Source: an uncultured Opitutia bacterium (GTDB lineage: Bacteria > Verrucomicrobiota > Verrucomicrobiia > Opitutales > Opitutaceae). Taken from it: a stretch of DNA of 46,679 nt. Location: assembly GCA_903900845.1 (NCBI GenBank), contig CAIUOU010000086.1, forward strand, positions 1 through 46,679. Direction: 5' to 3'. The translations under genes were made by a program, and so were the position numbers. The notes under the pieces are model-generated. The model was not told where the DNA came from, ran no database searches, and saw only the letters and a list, made by a program, of their open reading frames with translations. Positions 1-8,074 of the stretch are shown here, in pieces (position 1 is the first letter of the stretch; each line of letters starts with the position of its first letter).

Positions 1-75
1 ACCCGCCTCGACCCGGCGTGGAACGCGTACGTCTGCCCGGTGAAACCGGCCTTCGGCGCCGTCTCGAGCAACTAG
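1..75 (+). CDS. 3' end of an unidentified gene (partial)
   Basis: An open frame enters from the left edge and ends at TAG 73-75, giving 24 residues that end in AFGAVSSN. Nearly every codon ends in G or C, as in the real genes of this window, and this is the main reason to call it coding. The remaining piece is too short to identify a family. A second frame (codons starting at position 3) stays open to a TGA at about 165, but its third positions are less biased, so it is disfavoured. Confidence 0.45.
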   Translation, partial: TRLDPAWNAYVCPVKPAFGAVSSN

Positions 76-221
76 CCAACGGGGTAGAGCTTCACCCCGC
101 GATCCTGCCTGCGCTGCTCCCTTGGGCGCGAAAACTCGGCGTGGAGCGTCTGCCGGCCGGGGCCTGACTCGAAGCACGGCGCCGCTTGGCGGGTTAAAAC
201 AGCCTGGGCTGCCGGCCCGCC

Positions 222-300
222 CCAAGGGGTCAGGGCGTTAGACGTTTATTGAGTGGATTCGCGGCTCCGCCGTTAAACGATCAACGCCCTGACCCCTTGG
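222..300. repeat. REPIN-like inverted repeat (about 79 bp)
   Basis: Two arms, 222-248 and 274-300, are inverted copies of each other. The outer 18 bases (222-239 and 283-300) match perfectly, CCAAGGGGTCAGGGCGTT against its complement, and after three unmatched bases a further CGTTTA/TAAACG block pairs. The central 25 bases contain a smaller GCGG-CT-CCGC hairpin at 261-270. The arm resembles the GGGGTCAGG...TTGA ends I remember from REP elements mobilised by RAYT (Y1 transposase) proteins. No such transposase is in the window. It lies between two convergent gene ends, a usual place for such elements. Confidence 0.65.
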
Positions 301-304
301 TGGG

Positions 305-1528
305 TCAGACCGGGGCCCGTGGGATTGAACCTTCGAGTTGCGCACCCTCCCAGCGCGCCACCAGGGCGGGGGACGCGCAGTGCCCCAGGACGTTGACGCT
401 GGTTCGCACGGGATCGATCAAGGCATCGATGCCCAGCAGGAGCGCTAGACCCTCGAGCGGCAGCCCGAACGTGGGGAAAAGCGCCGCCAGGACGACGAAG
501 TTGCCTCGCGGGATGCCCGCGACTCCCTTGCTCGTGATTTTCAGAGTCAAAAGAATGAGGAGCTGCTGCTGCAGGGTCAGATCAACGCCCGCGGCTTGGG
601 CGACGAACAGGGTCGCGAGGGCTAGATGCAGGGTGCTTCCGCAGAGGTTTAGGCTCAGGCTCAGCGGCGCGACGACTCCGAGGATGGACCGCGGCACCCC
701 GAGGCGCTCGAGGTTCGCCAGGGTTTGCGGCAACGCCGCGGCGCTCGACGTGGTGGCGAAGGCCACGAGAAAGGGTTCCCGGGCGTGGGCGGCGAAACGC
801 GACAGCGGCACGCGTGCGAGCGCCAGCGCGCCGCCCAGCACCACAATCAGAAAGAACGCCTGGCCGGCCCAAGCGACGCCGGCGAAACGGGCCAGACCGG
901 AGAGGGCATTCAGGCCTCCGCCCCCGATCGCGGAGGCCATCGCGGCGAAGATCGCCGCTGGCGCGAGAAGCATGACGATGCGGGTGAAGCGGAAGGAGAT
1001 CTCGGCCAGCGCCTCCACGAAGGAAAGGAGCGGCCGGGCCTTCTCACCGACCTTCAGGGCCGCGAATCCGAAGAGCAGGGAAAACACCACGATCTGCAGC
1101 ACATCGCCGCGGGCCATCGCGTCGAAGATGCTGGTGGGAAACGCATTCGTCAGCACGGTGACGAACGCCACCGGCGCCGCGGCCGGCACCACCGCTTCGA
1201 GCGGCAGCGCCACTCCTTCGCCGGGTCGCCACCACACTCCGGCCAGCCAGCCAAGCAGAAGCGCGATCGTGGTCAGGACCTCGAACACGATGATCGCGCG
1301 GACGCCGATCCGGCCCAGGTTGCGCGCCTCCCCCGCGCCTGCGACGGCGCGGACCAGCACGCTGAAGAGCAGGGGCGCAATGATGGCGCGGATGAGTCGG
1401 AGAAAGACATCGCTGACTGGAGTGAGCTGGCGGCCGACTTCCGGCGCCGCGAATCCCAGCGCTATTCCCGCCGCCGCCGCCATAACCAGCATCCAAGGCA
1501 TGGAGATTCTTCGCAGGGCGGAAAGCAT
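305..1528 (-). CDS. DAACS-family dicarboxylate/amino acid symporter-like protein, altered cation sites
   Basis: Inner-membrane carrier of the glutamate/dicarboxylate:cation symporter (GltP/DctA, SLC1-like) family, about 407 residues with many hydrophobic segments. Family landmarks appear in order: serine-rich hairpin 1 (TTSSAAALPQTL), the TM7 motif region (NLCGSTLHLALATLF), hairpin 2 (TSKGVAGIPRGNF) and TM8 (GIDALIDPVRTSVNVLGHC). Two sodium-site aspartates of characterised members are replaced: NMDGT reads NLCGST, and the Asp closing NVxGD is His. The other TM8 residues (IDAxxD, R, N) are kept, so the protein is probably functional but with changed ion coupling. The start is taken as ATG at 1528; an upstream TTG at 1570 would add 14 polar residues. 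Substrate unknown. Confidence 0.85.
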   Translation of the reverse strand: MLSALRRISMPWMLVMAAAAGIALGFAAPEVGRQLTPVSDVFLRLIRAIIAPLLFSVLVRAVAGAGEARNLGRIGVRAIIVFEVLTTIALLLGWLAGVWWRPGEGVALPLEAVVPAAAPVAFVTVLTNAFPTSIFDAMARGDVLQIVVFSLLFGFAALKVGEKARPLLSFVEALAEISFRFTRIVMLLAPAAIFAAMASAIGGGGLNALSGLARFAGVAWAGQAFFLIVVLGGALALARVPLSRFAAHAREPFLVAFATTSSAAALPQTLANLERLGVPRSILGVVAPLSLSLNLCGSTLHLALATLFVAQAAGVDLTLQQQLLILLTLKITSKGVAGIPRGNFVVLAALFPTFGLPLEGLALLLGIDALIDPVRTSVNVLGHCASPALVARWEGAQLEGSIPRAPV

Positions 1529-1783
1529 GGGGCGGAGCTTCCCGGGCCGCGGTTTATTGTCCACGCCCAAGCCGTTTCGTTCGAGTGCGATTCGACTGAT
1601 TCAGGCTGCGGCATTTCCGCACCGGTGGTTCGCTAAAGTCTATCAGCCTGCCAGCTCGGGGTACTTCGGCCTACCGCGTGCTCGACCTCGTTATCCGTTC
1701 GACCGGTATGCTCCGCCCTGCGGACTGGTTCAGCGCGCCGCGTAAATCCGGTTTCTCCTTCACTCTCCTCTTCCGAATCAACC

Positions 1784-2468
1784 ATGCCTCCGTTGGTCCT
1801 CGCCTTAACCCGCACCGCGTGCGTCCTCGCGCTCGGATTTTCGACCATAGCGATCCGGGCCACCGCGCTGCGGATCGATGCCGATTTCCCCGGCGGGAAC
1901 ATCATTGTTGACGGTATCGAGGGTGACACGGCGTTTCTGCGTCCGAACCTGCGCGACACGCAGGGCGATTGGTTCTACTGGGCTTTCCGGGTGCGCGGGG
2001 CCGGCCGGCCGCACGCTAGCCTTCACCTTCGCCAGCGACCGGTTCTCGGCGCGCGGTCCGGCCGTCAGCGTCGACGGCGGGAAGTCGTGGCGGTGTCTGG
2101 GCCGTGAGATCGTTAGGGACCGCACGTTTCGTCACACTTTCGCGCCCGGCGAGGACGATGTTCGTTTCTCCGTGGGAATGCCCTGCACTGAGGAGCACCT
2201 GCGCGCGTTTCTCCAGCTACCCTCGGTCCGTGGGGCGGTTGGGCAGGAAACACTTTCCCGCACCGCGAAGGGCCGCGACGTGGAGCTGCTGAGCTTCGGA
2301 CGGCTGGACGGTGAGCCGCGCTTCCGCGTTTTCTTCACCGCGCGCCATCACGCCTGCGAGATGATGGCCAACTACGCCCTGGAGGGCGTCATCGCGGCGG
2401 TGCTGGCGGAGGATGAAGTGGGCCGGTCAGACTTCCCGGCCTTCTGTTCAAGGCTCGGCTGGTCGTGA
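1784..2468 (+). pseudogene. Broken M14 zinc carboxypeptidase-like gene
   Basis: The frame starting at ATG 1784 encodes a signal-like N-terminus and a beta-rich domain (DGIEGDTAFLRPNLRDTQGD) typical of the N-terminal region of M14 peptidases related to cytosolic carboxypeptidases. It runs into a frameshift at a triple GGCC repeat (1999-2010). Removing one GGCC restores a smooth reading, RVRGAGRTLAFTFASD, that continues in the second frame. That frame reaches the first zinc-binding motif (ARHHACEMMANYALEG, an HxxE pattern) and stops soon after, at TGA 2466-2468. The rest of the catalytic domain, with the second zinc His and catalytic Glu, is missing. It is therefore frameshifted and 3'-truncated, and ends where a repeat-rich noncoding stretch begins. 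Confidence 0.75.
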
Positions 2469-2907
2469 CGATTGCCGGTATCGCTTCGCGGGGTGGCAAC
2501 CACGGATCAACATGGATGAACACGGATTCGGCAACCGGTGATGAATGTCGCGGTACGGCTCCGCGAGGGGCAGAACCACGAATGGATACCAAGGTGCACG
2601 AATGACGGGGCTCGGGTGTAGCCGAGGCTGTTTGCCTTGGATTTTGAGGGTACACGTTTTGCCGTAGGCAGTTCGTGAACGCCCTTAGTTTCTGACCGCG
2701 GATTTCGCTGATCGCGCGGATGAGCTGGGCTCGAAGGGGCGGGTTAGAAACCTGCAACAACAGCCGTACCCGCTGAGGTCTCCTACTTTGACGGCCCTCC
2801 GAAGCAATGGGCTGGTTGGCATGATTCGTCCTGACCGGTCCCCGCCTTTCGTCGGCGATCGGCGCGGTCGTTTTGACAAGGTTGGGGTTGGCCGTCCGTT
2901 TTTGGAC
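2469..2907. other. Noncoding stretch with degenerate CACGGAT/CACGAAT repeats
   Basis: No convincing gene is seen. Two diverged tandem copies lie at about 2482-2527 and 2557-2603: a GCTTCGCGGGG-like head followed by AACCACGGAT...CACGGAT, and a GCTCCGCGAGG-like head followed by AACCACGAAT...CACGAAT. A third related piece at 2695-2721 reads ACCGCGGAT...GCGCGGAT. Similar CACGGAT-type noncoding repeats occur in many environmental bacterial genomes; their role is not known to me. The part from about 2730 to 2907 is the lipocalin leader, and no convincing promoter pair was found in it. Confidence 0.5.
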
Positions 2908-3501
2908 ATGTCGCGCCTTCCTTTCCCGCGCCGATCGTCCGCCGCGCGCGCCCGGCGGTGTTTCGTGCCGGCGATCGCTATCGTGCTCGCACTTTTGCTC
3001 TCCGGCTGTGCGTCCCGCCTGCCACCCTTGCCGACGGTCGAGAATCTCGATCTCAACCGCTACATGGGAAAGTGGTATGTCATCGCGTGCATCCCCACCT
3101 TCATCGAGACGGAGGCCTACAACGCTGTGGAGACTTACCGGCTCGAATCCGACGGCACGATCGACACGGTTTTCACGTTCAACCAAGGCAGCTTTGACGG
3201 TCCGGCGAAGCGCTACAACCCGCGGGGCTTTGTGCGCGATCCAGTGCACAAGTCGACGTGGGGAATGCGCTTCGTTTGGCCGTTCCAAGCTGAGTTCCTC
3301 GTCACGCACGTCGACCCCGACTACACCCGGACGGTCATCGGACGTAACAAGCGCGATTACTTGTGGATCATGGCGCGGACATCGGAGATCCCCGCCGCCG
3401 ACTATGATCGTCTGGTGCGCGAACTCGCGGCGCTGGGTTACGACGCGGCTAAAATCCGTCGCGTGCCGCACGGTCGGGCGGACGCGGATGCGTTCCGCTG
3501 A
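2908..3501 (+). CDS. blc: Blc-like outer-membrane lipocalin lipoprotein
   Basis: Encodes a 197-residue lipocalin. A basic N-terminus and hydrophobic stretch lead to the lipobox LLLSGC, with the lipidated Cys at residue 34, so the mature protein is a lipoprotein, probably attached to the outer membrane. The lipocalin signature GxW appears as YMGKWYVIACIP just after the N-terminus, and later strands (VDPDYTRTVIGRNKRDYLWIMAR) match the bacterial Blc/apolipoprotein D group, which binds fatty acids or lysophospholipids. The ATG at 2908 puts the signal peptide at the N-terminus; the open frame extends upstream to 2788 but adds an implausible polar leader. It stands alone, with repeat-rich DNA upstream and the TRAP operon converging downstream. 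Confidence 0.87.
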   Translation: MSRLPFPRRSSAARARRCFVPAIAIVLALLLSGCASRLPPLPTVENLDLNRYMGKWYVIACIPTFIETEAYNAVETYRLESDGTIDTVFTFNQGSFDGPAKRYNPRGFVRDPVHKSTWGMRFVWPFQAEFLVTHVDPDYTRTVIGRNKRDYLWIMARTSEIPAADYDRLVRELAALGYDAAKIRRVPHGRADADAFR

Positions 3502-3522
3502 ACTCCGCGGAGGGAAGCGGGG

Positions 3523-4818
3523 TCACTTCAGACCGAGGAGGGTGGGGAGCCAGAGGGAGAGGGCCGGGACGTAGGTCACGAGCATGAGCACGATCACCAT
3601 CGCGGCGAAGAAAGGCAGCAGCGGGCGGATCACCTGACGTAATGTGGTGCGCGCCACGCTGCAGCCGATGAAGAGCACGCTGCCGACCGGTGGCGTGCAG
3701 AGGCCGATGCAAAGATTGAAGATCATGATCAGGCCGAAGTGGATCGGATCGACCCCGAACTTCTGCACCACGGGCAGCAGGATCGGGGTGAAGATCAGCA
3801 CCGCCGGCGTCATGTCCATGAACGTGCCGACCACAAGCAGGAGCACGTTGATCAGCAGGAGGAGAAGGAGTTTGTCGTCCGTGAGCTTGAGCAGCGCGGC
3901 AGTCACCGCCTGCGGGATGTTGGCGGAGGACAGGACCCACGAGAGCCCCATCGAGGCCCCGATGAGCAGCAGCACGACGGCGGTGGTGGCGGCGGAGTCG
4001 GCCACGAGCCGTGGCAAGTCGTTCCACTTCACTTCGCGGTAGACAAGGACCGCGAGCACGAAGGTGTACAGCACCGCGACGGCGCTGGCCTCCGTCGGCG
4101 TGAACCAGCCCAGGATGATGCCGCCCATCACGACGAGGATGAGGGCGAGGCTCGGTGTCGCCGACCAGAGGATGCGCAGGGCCGCAGCGAGGCCGACCCT
4201 TTCGCCGACTGGGTAGCCGCGCTGCTTCGCGATGCGTCCGCCGACCAGCATGAGAACTAGGCCGAGGAGAATGCCCGGCACGTAGCCCGCAACGAAGAGG
4301 GCCGCGATGGAGACTCCTCCGCTGGCCAGCGAGTAGACGACCATCACGTTGCTCGGCGGGATGAGCAGGCCGGTCACGGCGGACGAGATGTTGACCGCGG
4401 CGCCAAAGTCGCGGTCGTAGCCCTCGCGTTTCATCAGCGGCGCCATGAAGCCGCCGTTGGCCGCGGCGGCGGCCGCCGCCGAACCGGAGACGGCGCCGAA
4501 GAGCATGTTCGCGAGCACGTTGACGTAGGCGAGCCCGCCCGGCAGCCGGCCGACCACGACCTTCGCCAGTTCCACCAGGCGCGCCGCGATGCCGCCGCGG
4601 TTCATCAGGTTGCCCGAGAGGATGAAGAACGGGATCGCGAGCAGGGCGAAGCTGTCGAGTCCGGTGGCGAGCCGCTGGGCCAGCACGGTGGCGGCCGAAC
4701 CTGGACTGAGGGAGACCGCAAGCGCGGCAAAGGCCGCCAGCCCGAGGGTGAAAGCGATCGGCACGCCCGCGAGGAGCAAAACGCCGAAGACGACGAGTAG
4801 AACGACGGCCTCGTTCAT
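3523..4818 (-). CDS. dctM: TRAP transporter large permease DctM
   Basis: A 431-residue integral membrane protein of the DctM family, the transport channel of a tripartite ATP-independent periplasmic transporter. It begins VVFGVLLLAGVPIAFTLGL, contains about twelve hydrophobic segments, and has the typical inner region IPPSNVMVVYSLASGGVS and the C-terminal NLCIGLCTPPVGSVLFI. Length and architecture are normal. It is the last gene of dctP-dctQ-dctM, starting one base after the dctQ stop codon. TRAP systems use an ion gradient to import carboxylate or other organic acid substrates; which one cannot be told from the permease. Confidence 0.95.
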   Translation of the reverse strand: MNEAVVLLVVFGVLLLAGVPIAFTLGLAAFAALAVSLSPGSAATVLAQRLATGLDSFALLAIPFFILSGNLMNRGGIAARLVELAKVVVGRLPGGLAYVNVLANMLFGAVSGSAAAAAAANGGFMAPLMKREGYDRDFGAAVNISSAVTGLLIPPSNVMVVYSLASGGVSIAALFVAGYVPGILLGLVLMLVGGRIAKQRGYPVGERVGLAAALRILWSATPSLALILVVMGGIILGWFTPTEASAVAVLYTFVLAVLVYREVKWNDLPRLVADSAATTAVVLLLIGASMGLSWVLSSANIPQAVTAALLKLTDDKLLLLLLINVLLLVVGTFMDMTPAVLIFTPILLPVVQKFGVDPIHFGLIMIFNLCIGLCTPPVGSVLFIGCSVARTTLRQVIRPLLPFFAAMVIVLMLVTYVPALSLWLPTLLGLK

Positions 4819-4819
4819 T

Positions 4820-5326
4820 TTAGTTCAGTCCTCCCGACGGACGCGCCTGTTCGTCGCGACCGCGCCAGAGGGCGTGGAGCGAGGCGAGGCAGAAGAGGAC
4901 GATGCCGGCGCCGGCGAGGGGAACGGCGGCGTAGACGTAGCCGAGCTTGAGCCCCAGGGCCGCGGAGGTCTGCCCGAGCGTGAACGTGACCCACATCAGA
5001 CGCACCCCGCCCCCGACCATCACAGCCGCGGCGAACACAAGTACCGCGGCCTCGATGGCCGCGTGGGCCCAGAGCCGCGCCCGGCCCGCCAGGCCCGCGA
5101 CCAGAAAGTCGACCGCGAGGTGCGACTTCGTCCCGACCCCGTAAGCGCCGCCCAGCAGCCCGAGCCAGATCATCAAGTAGCGCGCGAGCTCCTCGGTGTA
5201 CGAGCTGGGGGTGCCGAGCACGAAGCGGGAGAACACCTGCCACACGACGTTGAGGACCATGGCGGAGAGCAGGACGGTTATGACGCCGCCAAGCGCGCGC
5301 TCGAGTCCGCGACGCAGTCCGGTCAT
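4820..5326 (-). CDS. dctQ: TRAP transporter small permease DctQ
   Basis: A 168-residue protein with four predicted membrane segments, matching DctQ length and layout. The stretch RFVLGTPSSYTEELARYLMIWLG with the following GGAYGV and HLAVDFL is the usual conserved core (EEL/ARYxxIW). It forms the membrane complex with DctM. The ATG at 5326 overlaps the dctP stop codon as ATGA, so translation of the two is probably coupled. Confidence 0.93.
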   Translation of the reverse strand: MTGLRRGLERALGGVITVLLSAMVLNVVWQVFSRFVLGTPSSYTEELARYLMIWLGLLGGAYGVGTKSHLAVDFLVAGLAGRARLWAHAAIEAAVLVFAAAVMVGGGVRLMWVTFTLGQTSAALGLKLGYVYAAVPLAGAGIVLFCLASLHALWRGRDEQARPSGGLN

Positions 5327-6318
5327 GGCCGGGCCTCCCGGACGCGCCGCGCCAGTTCGCCCACAGCAGGCAGTTCGCGGGCGATCTCCCCGTACAGGGC
5401 GGCGACCCGTTCCTGGAACAGGGCCTTTTCCGGCTCGATGACCTCGACTCCAGCCGTTCGCACCGCGTCGAGCGCACGTCGCGTGGCCTCGTTCCAGAGT
5501 TCACGCTGGTGGCGCTCCGACTCCCCGGCGGCCTCCTGCACCCAGCGCTGTTCCTCGGCCGTGAGCTGGCGCCAAAGATGGGTGCTGATGAGAAGGACGT
5601 CGGGAACGGCCGTATGCTCGCTGAGCACGTAGTGACGGCAGAGCTCGTAGTGTCGTGACAGGTGGAAGCTCGGGGGGTTGTTTTCCGCTCCGTCCACCAC
5701 GCCCTGCTGCAGGGCGGTGTAGAGCTCGCCGAAGGCGATCGGCGTGGCCGAGGCACCGAGAGCGCGGACCATGCGGATGGCCATCGGGCTCTCCTGCGTG
5801 CGGATCTTAAGACCAGCCAAGTCCTCGGGCCGCACCACCCGGCGCTTGGTGGTGTAAAAGTTTCGGGTGCCCGCGTCGTAATAGCAGAGTCCGCGCAAAA
5901 ACTTCCCCTCGGCCGCAAGCAGGATCTCGCGCCCGACTTCCCCTTCGAGCGCCGCCCAGCGATGGGCCTCGTCGCTGAAAAGAAACGGCAGGCCGAAGAC
6001 ACGGAATTCGGCGGCGAAGCCCTCGAGGGCGGAGGAGGACGCCTTCGTCATGCCGAGTCCGCCGAGCTGGAGCAGTTCGATGCACTCACGCTCGGAGCCG
6101 AGCTGGCCGCTCGGGTAGAGATCGACCCGCAGGCGACCTCCCGACTTCTCGGCCAATCGCGCGGCGAAGTGCGCCATGCCCAGGTGGACCGGGTGCGACG
6201 GGTCGAGCGCGTGGGCCAGCTTGATGACCTTGACCGAACGCACCGGGCCGCAACCGGCGAGGAGCACGGCGAGCAGGGTGACCAGCGGAAGCAGGGCGTT
6301 CGGACGGCGCAGGTTCAC
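5323..6318 (-). CDS. dctP: TRAP transporter solute-binding protein DctP (lipoprotein)
   Basis: Periplasmic solute receptor of the TRAP system, 331 residues from a GTG start at 6318. That start places a signal sequence and lipobox LLAVLLAGC at the N-terminus, suggesting a lipid-anchored receptor. Family landmarks include AHALDPSHPVHLGM, LYPSGQLGSERECIELLQLG, the hinge region LAGLKIRTQESPMAIRMV with the Arg that usually pairs with the substrate carboxylate, and GELYTALQQGVVDGAENNP. The open frame extends upstream to 6528, but that leader is polar and unlikely to be translated. Substrate is not determined; organic acids such as uronates or dicarboxylates fit the family. It is the first gene of the dctPQM operon. 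Confidence 0.92.
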   Translation of the reverse strand: MNLRRPNALLPLVTLLAVLLAGCGPVRSVKVIKLAHALDPSHPVHLGMAHFAARLAEKSGGRLRVDLYPSGQLGSERECIELLQLGGLGMTKASSSALEGFAAEFRVFGLPFLFSDEAHRWAALEGEVGREILLAAEGKFLRGLCYYDAGTRNFYTTKRRVVRPEDLAGLKIRTQESPMAIRMVRALGASATPIAFGELYTALQQGVVDGAENNPPSFHLSRHYELCRHYVLSEHTAVPDVLLISTHLWRQLTAEEQRWVQEAAGESERHQRELWNEATRRALDAVRTAGVEVIEPEKALFQERVAALYGEIARELPAVGELARRVREARP

Positions 6319-6577
6319 GGGGCAAGTGTGAGGACTGTCAACGGTCCGGACCGTGCAGACGAGGCTTTCTTTCCTCGCGCGTAGCGTCTCCAGCGGGATT
6401 CTCCGCGCCCGTCCGGTTAACCGCCGTGAAGCCAAGGTGATGATCGCCGCCGCCCGGCTCCCGCGCCAATCCCGCGCCGGCCTGGACGGACCTTCGTCCC
6501 TCGGCAACACGTCTCTCCCGCCGTGCAAGAGGCGGATTCCTTCGCCGGGGGCCGCGATCCACGCGCTGGGCCGAAGG

Positions 6578-8074
6578 TCAGGGGGCCGGCTTCTGTGCCG
6601 GGGTGAAGTATTTTTTCACGATCCGCTCGGGTTGCCATTGGTCGGTTTTGCGGGCCTGCCCGGTGAGATCGACCGGCGGGGGCGGAGTGCTGCCATCGTT
6701 GAGCACGAGCGTATCGCCGACCCTCTGCTGCCAGACTTTCATCGCGGCCGTGAGGCGCACGATGTGGGCGGCGTGTGCCGGGTCCTCGTAGACGGAGCGC
6801 GTTTCGTGGGGATCGTTCTGGAGATCGAAAAGCTGGCTGTAGCCGAGTTTCGGGTAGCGGATGAGTTTCCAGCGTTCGTCGCGTACCGCGCGTTGGACCT
6901 GGAGGTAAGGCAGGAAAACGGTGTCGCGCAGGGCGGTTTTCGCGCCGGTCCAGAGCGGGCGAACGCTTTCGCCGAAGACGCCGGCGGGCGGGTTGATTCC
7001 GGTGAGATCGCAGAGCGTCGGGAAAATGTCGAAGAGGTAGGTGAAGGCATGGATGGATTTGCCTTTGGGAATACCGGGGCCGCCGATGATGAAGGGGGTG
7101 CGCATCGAGTGCTCGAAGACGCTCTGTTTGCCGAGGAGGCCGTGGCTGCCGAGCGCGAGGCCGTTGTCGGCGGCGTAGACGATGATCGTGTTGTCGGCCA
7201 GGCCCCGCGCCTTGAGCGTGGCGAGGATGCGCCCGATCTGGGCGTCGAGGTGCTCGATCATCGCGTAGTATTCGGCGAGCTGGTCGCGGATCATCACTTC
7301 GGTGCGTGGCCAGGCGCCGAGGTTTTCGTCGCGGCCGCCGTTCATGGCGCCGTTGTCGAAGGGCAGCTGCGGGAGGAAATCCTTCGGGAGCGGCGGGCGG
7401 GCGGCGTAGTTGGCGGGGAAGCCGGGCGGGGGTTGGCGCGGGTCGTGCGGGGCGGTGAAGGCGATGTAACAAAGAAATGGATTCGCGTCGGCCCGGGGAG
7501 ATCGGGTTTCCAGAAACCGGATCGCGGCGTCGGCGAAGAGCTCGGTGGAAAATCGATCGCCTGCGCGCGGGCCGACCATTTTGCCATCGGGGCCACGGTC
7601 GTGGAGCGGGACCTTGGTGTGATCGGACATGCCGCCGAACATCACGTTCTCGCCGTGCTGAAAGGCACGGAGCCAGGAGGGTTGGCCGTTGTGCCATTTG
7701 CCGGTGCCGAACGTGGTGTACCCGTGCTCGCCAAGAAGTTCGCCCAGGAGTTTCTCGCCGGCGAGCGTCTGGGTATTGAGGGCGAACCACGTCTTGCCGG
7801 TGTGCAGCATGGCGCGGCTCGGGACGCAGACGGCGCCGCTGTTTCCGCCAAAGACGTAGTTGTGGCGGAAGCTGACGCCGGCGCGGACAAGGCCGTCGAT
7901 CACGGGTGTCTTGAGGTGGGCGTTGCCGTGGGCGGCGATGGTGTCGGCGCGTTGGTCGTCGGTGAAGAGGAAGAGGATGTTGGGCTTCGCGGCGGCGAAA
8001 GCCGTGGCGGAGAAGGAAAGAGCGACGACAAGGGCGAGCGGGCGCAGGACTCGGTGGAGCCGGGGGGTGTTCAT
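6578..8074 (-). CDS. Secreted type I sulfatase (CVPSR active site)
   Basis: A 498-residue sulfatase of the alkaline-phosphatase superfamily (S1 family). The N-terminus carries a signal peptide (LALVVALSFSATAFA) followed by KPNILFLFTDDQRAD, whose Asp pair (39-40) binds the metal. Cys83 in CVPSRAMLHTGKTW fits the CxPSR motif converted to formylglycine by a maturase, which must be encoded elsewhere. Further conserved parts are GTGKWHNG, TAPHDPRQPPPGF and YAADNGLALGSHGLLGKQ. It cleaves sulfate esters, probably from a carbohydrate, in the periplasm or outside. The ATG at 8074 gives the signal peptide; the frame runs open to 8179. It sits between the ABC importer and the TRAP operon. Confidence 0.92.
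   Translation of the reverse strand: MNTPRLHRVLRPLALVVALSFSATAFAAAKPNILFLFTDDQRADTIAAHGNAHLKTPVIDGLVRAGVSFRHNYVFGGNSGAVCVPSRAMLHTGKTWFALNTQTLAGEKLLGELLGEHGYTTFGTGKWHNGQPSWLRAFQHGENVMFGGMSDHTKVPLHDRGPDGKMVGPRAGDRFSTELFADAAIRFLETRSPRADANPFLCYIAFTAPHDPRQPPPGFPANYAARPPLPKDFLPQLPFDNGAMNGGRDENLGAWPRTEVMIRDQLAEYYAMIEHLDAQIGRILATLKARGLADNTIIVYAADNGLALGSHGLLGKQSVFEHSMRTPFIIGGPGIPKGKSIHAFTYLFDIFPTLCDLTGINPPAGVFGESVRPLWTGAKTALRDTVFLPYLQVQRAVRDERWKLIRYPKLGYSQLFDLQNDPHETRSVYEDPAHAAHIVRLTAAMKVWQQRVGDTLVLNDGSTPPPPVDLTGQARKTDQWQPERIVKKYFTPAQKPAP

Noticed and set aside
249-1745. 498-residue plus-strand frame over the symporter gene
   Set aside because: It is the antisense shadow of the DAACS gene: an Arg/Ala/Ser-rich composition with no domain, while the minus strand shows clear family motifs.
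2873-2901. TTGACA upstream of the lipocalin as a promoter
   Set aside because: The -35 box is perfect, but no acceptable -10 box lies 16-18 bases downstream before the start codon.
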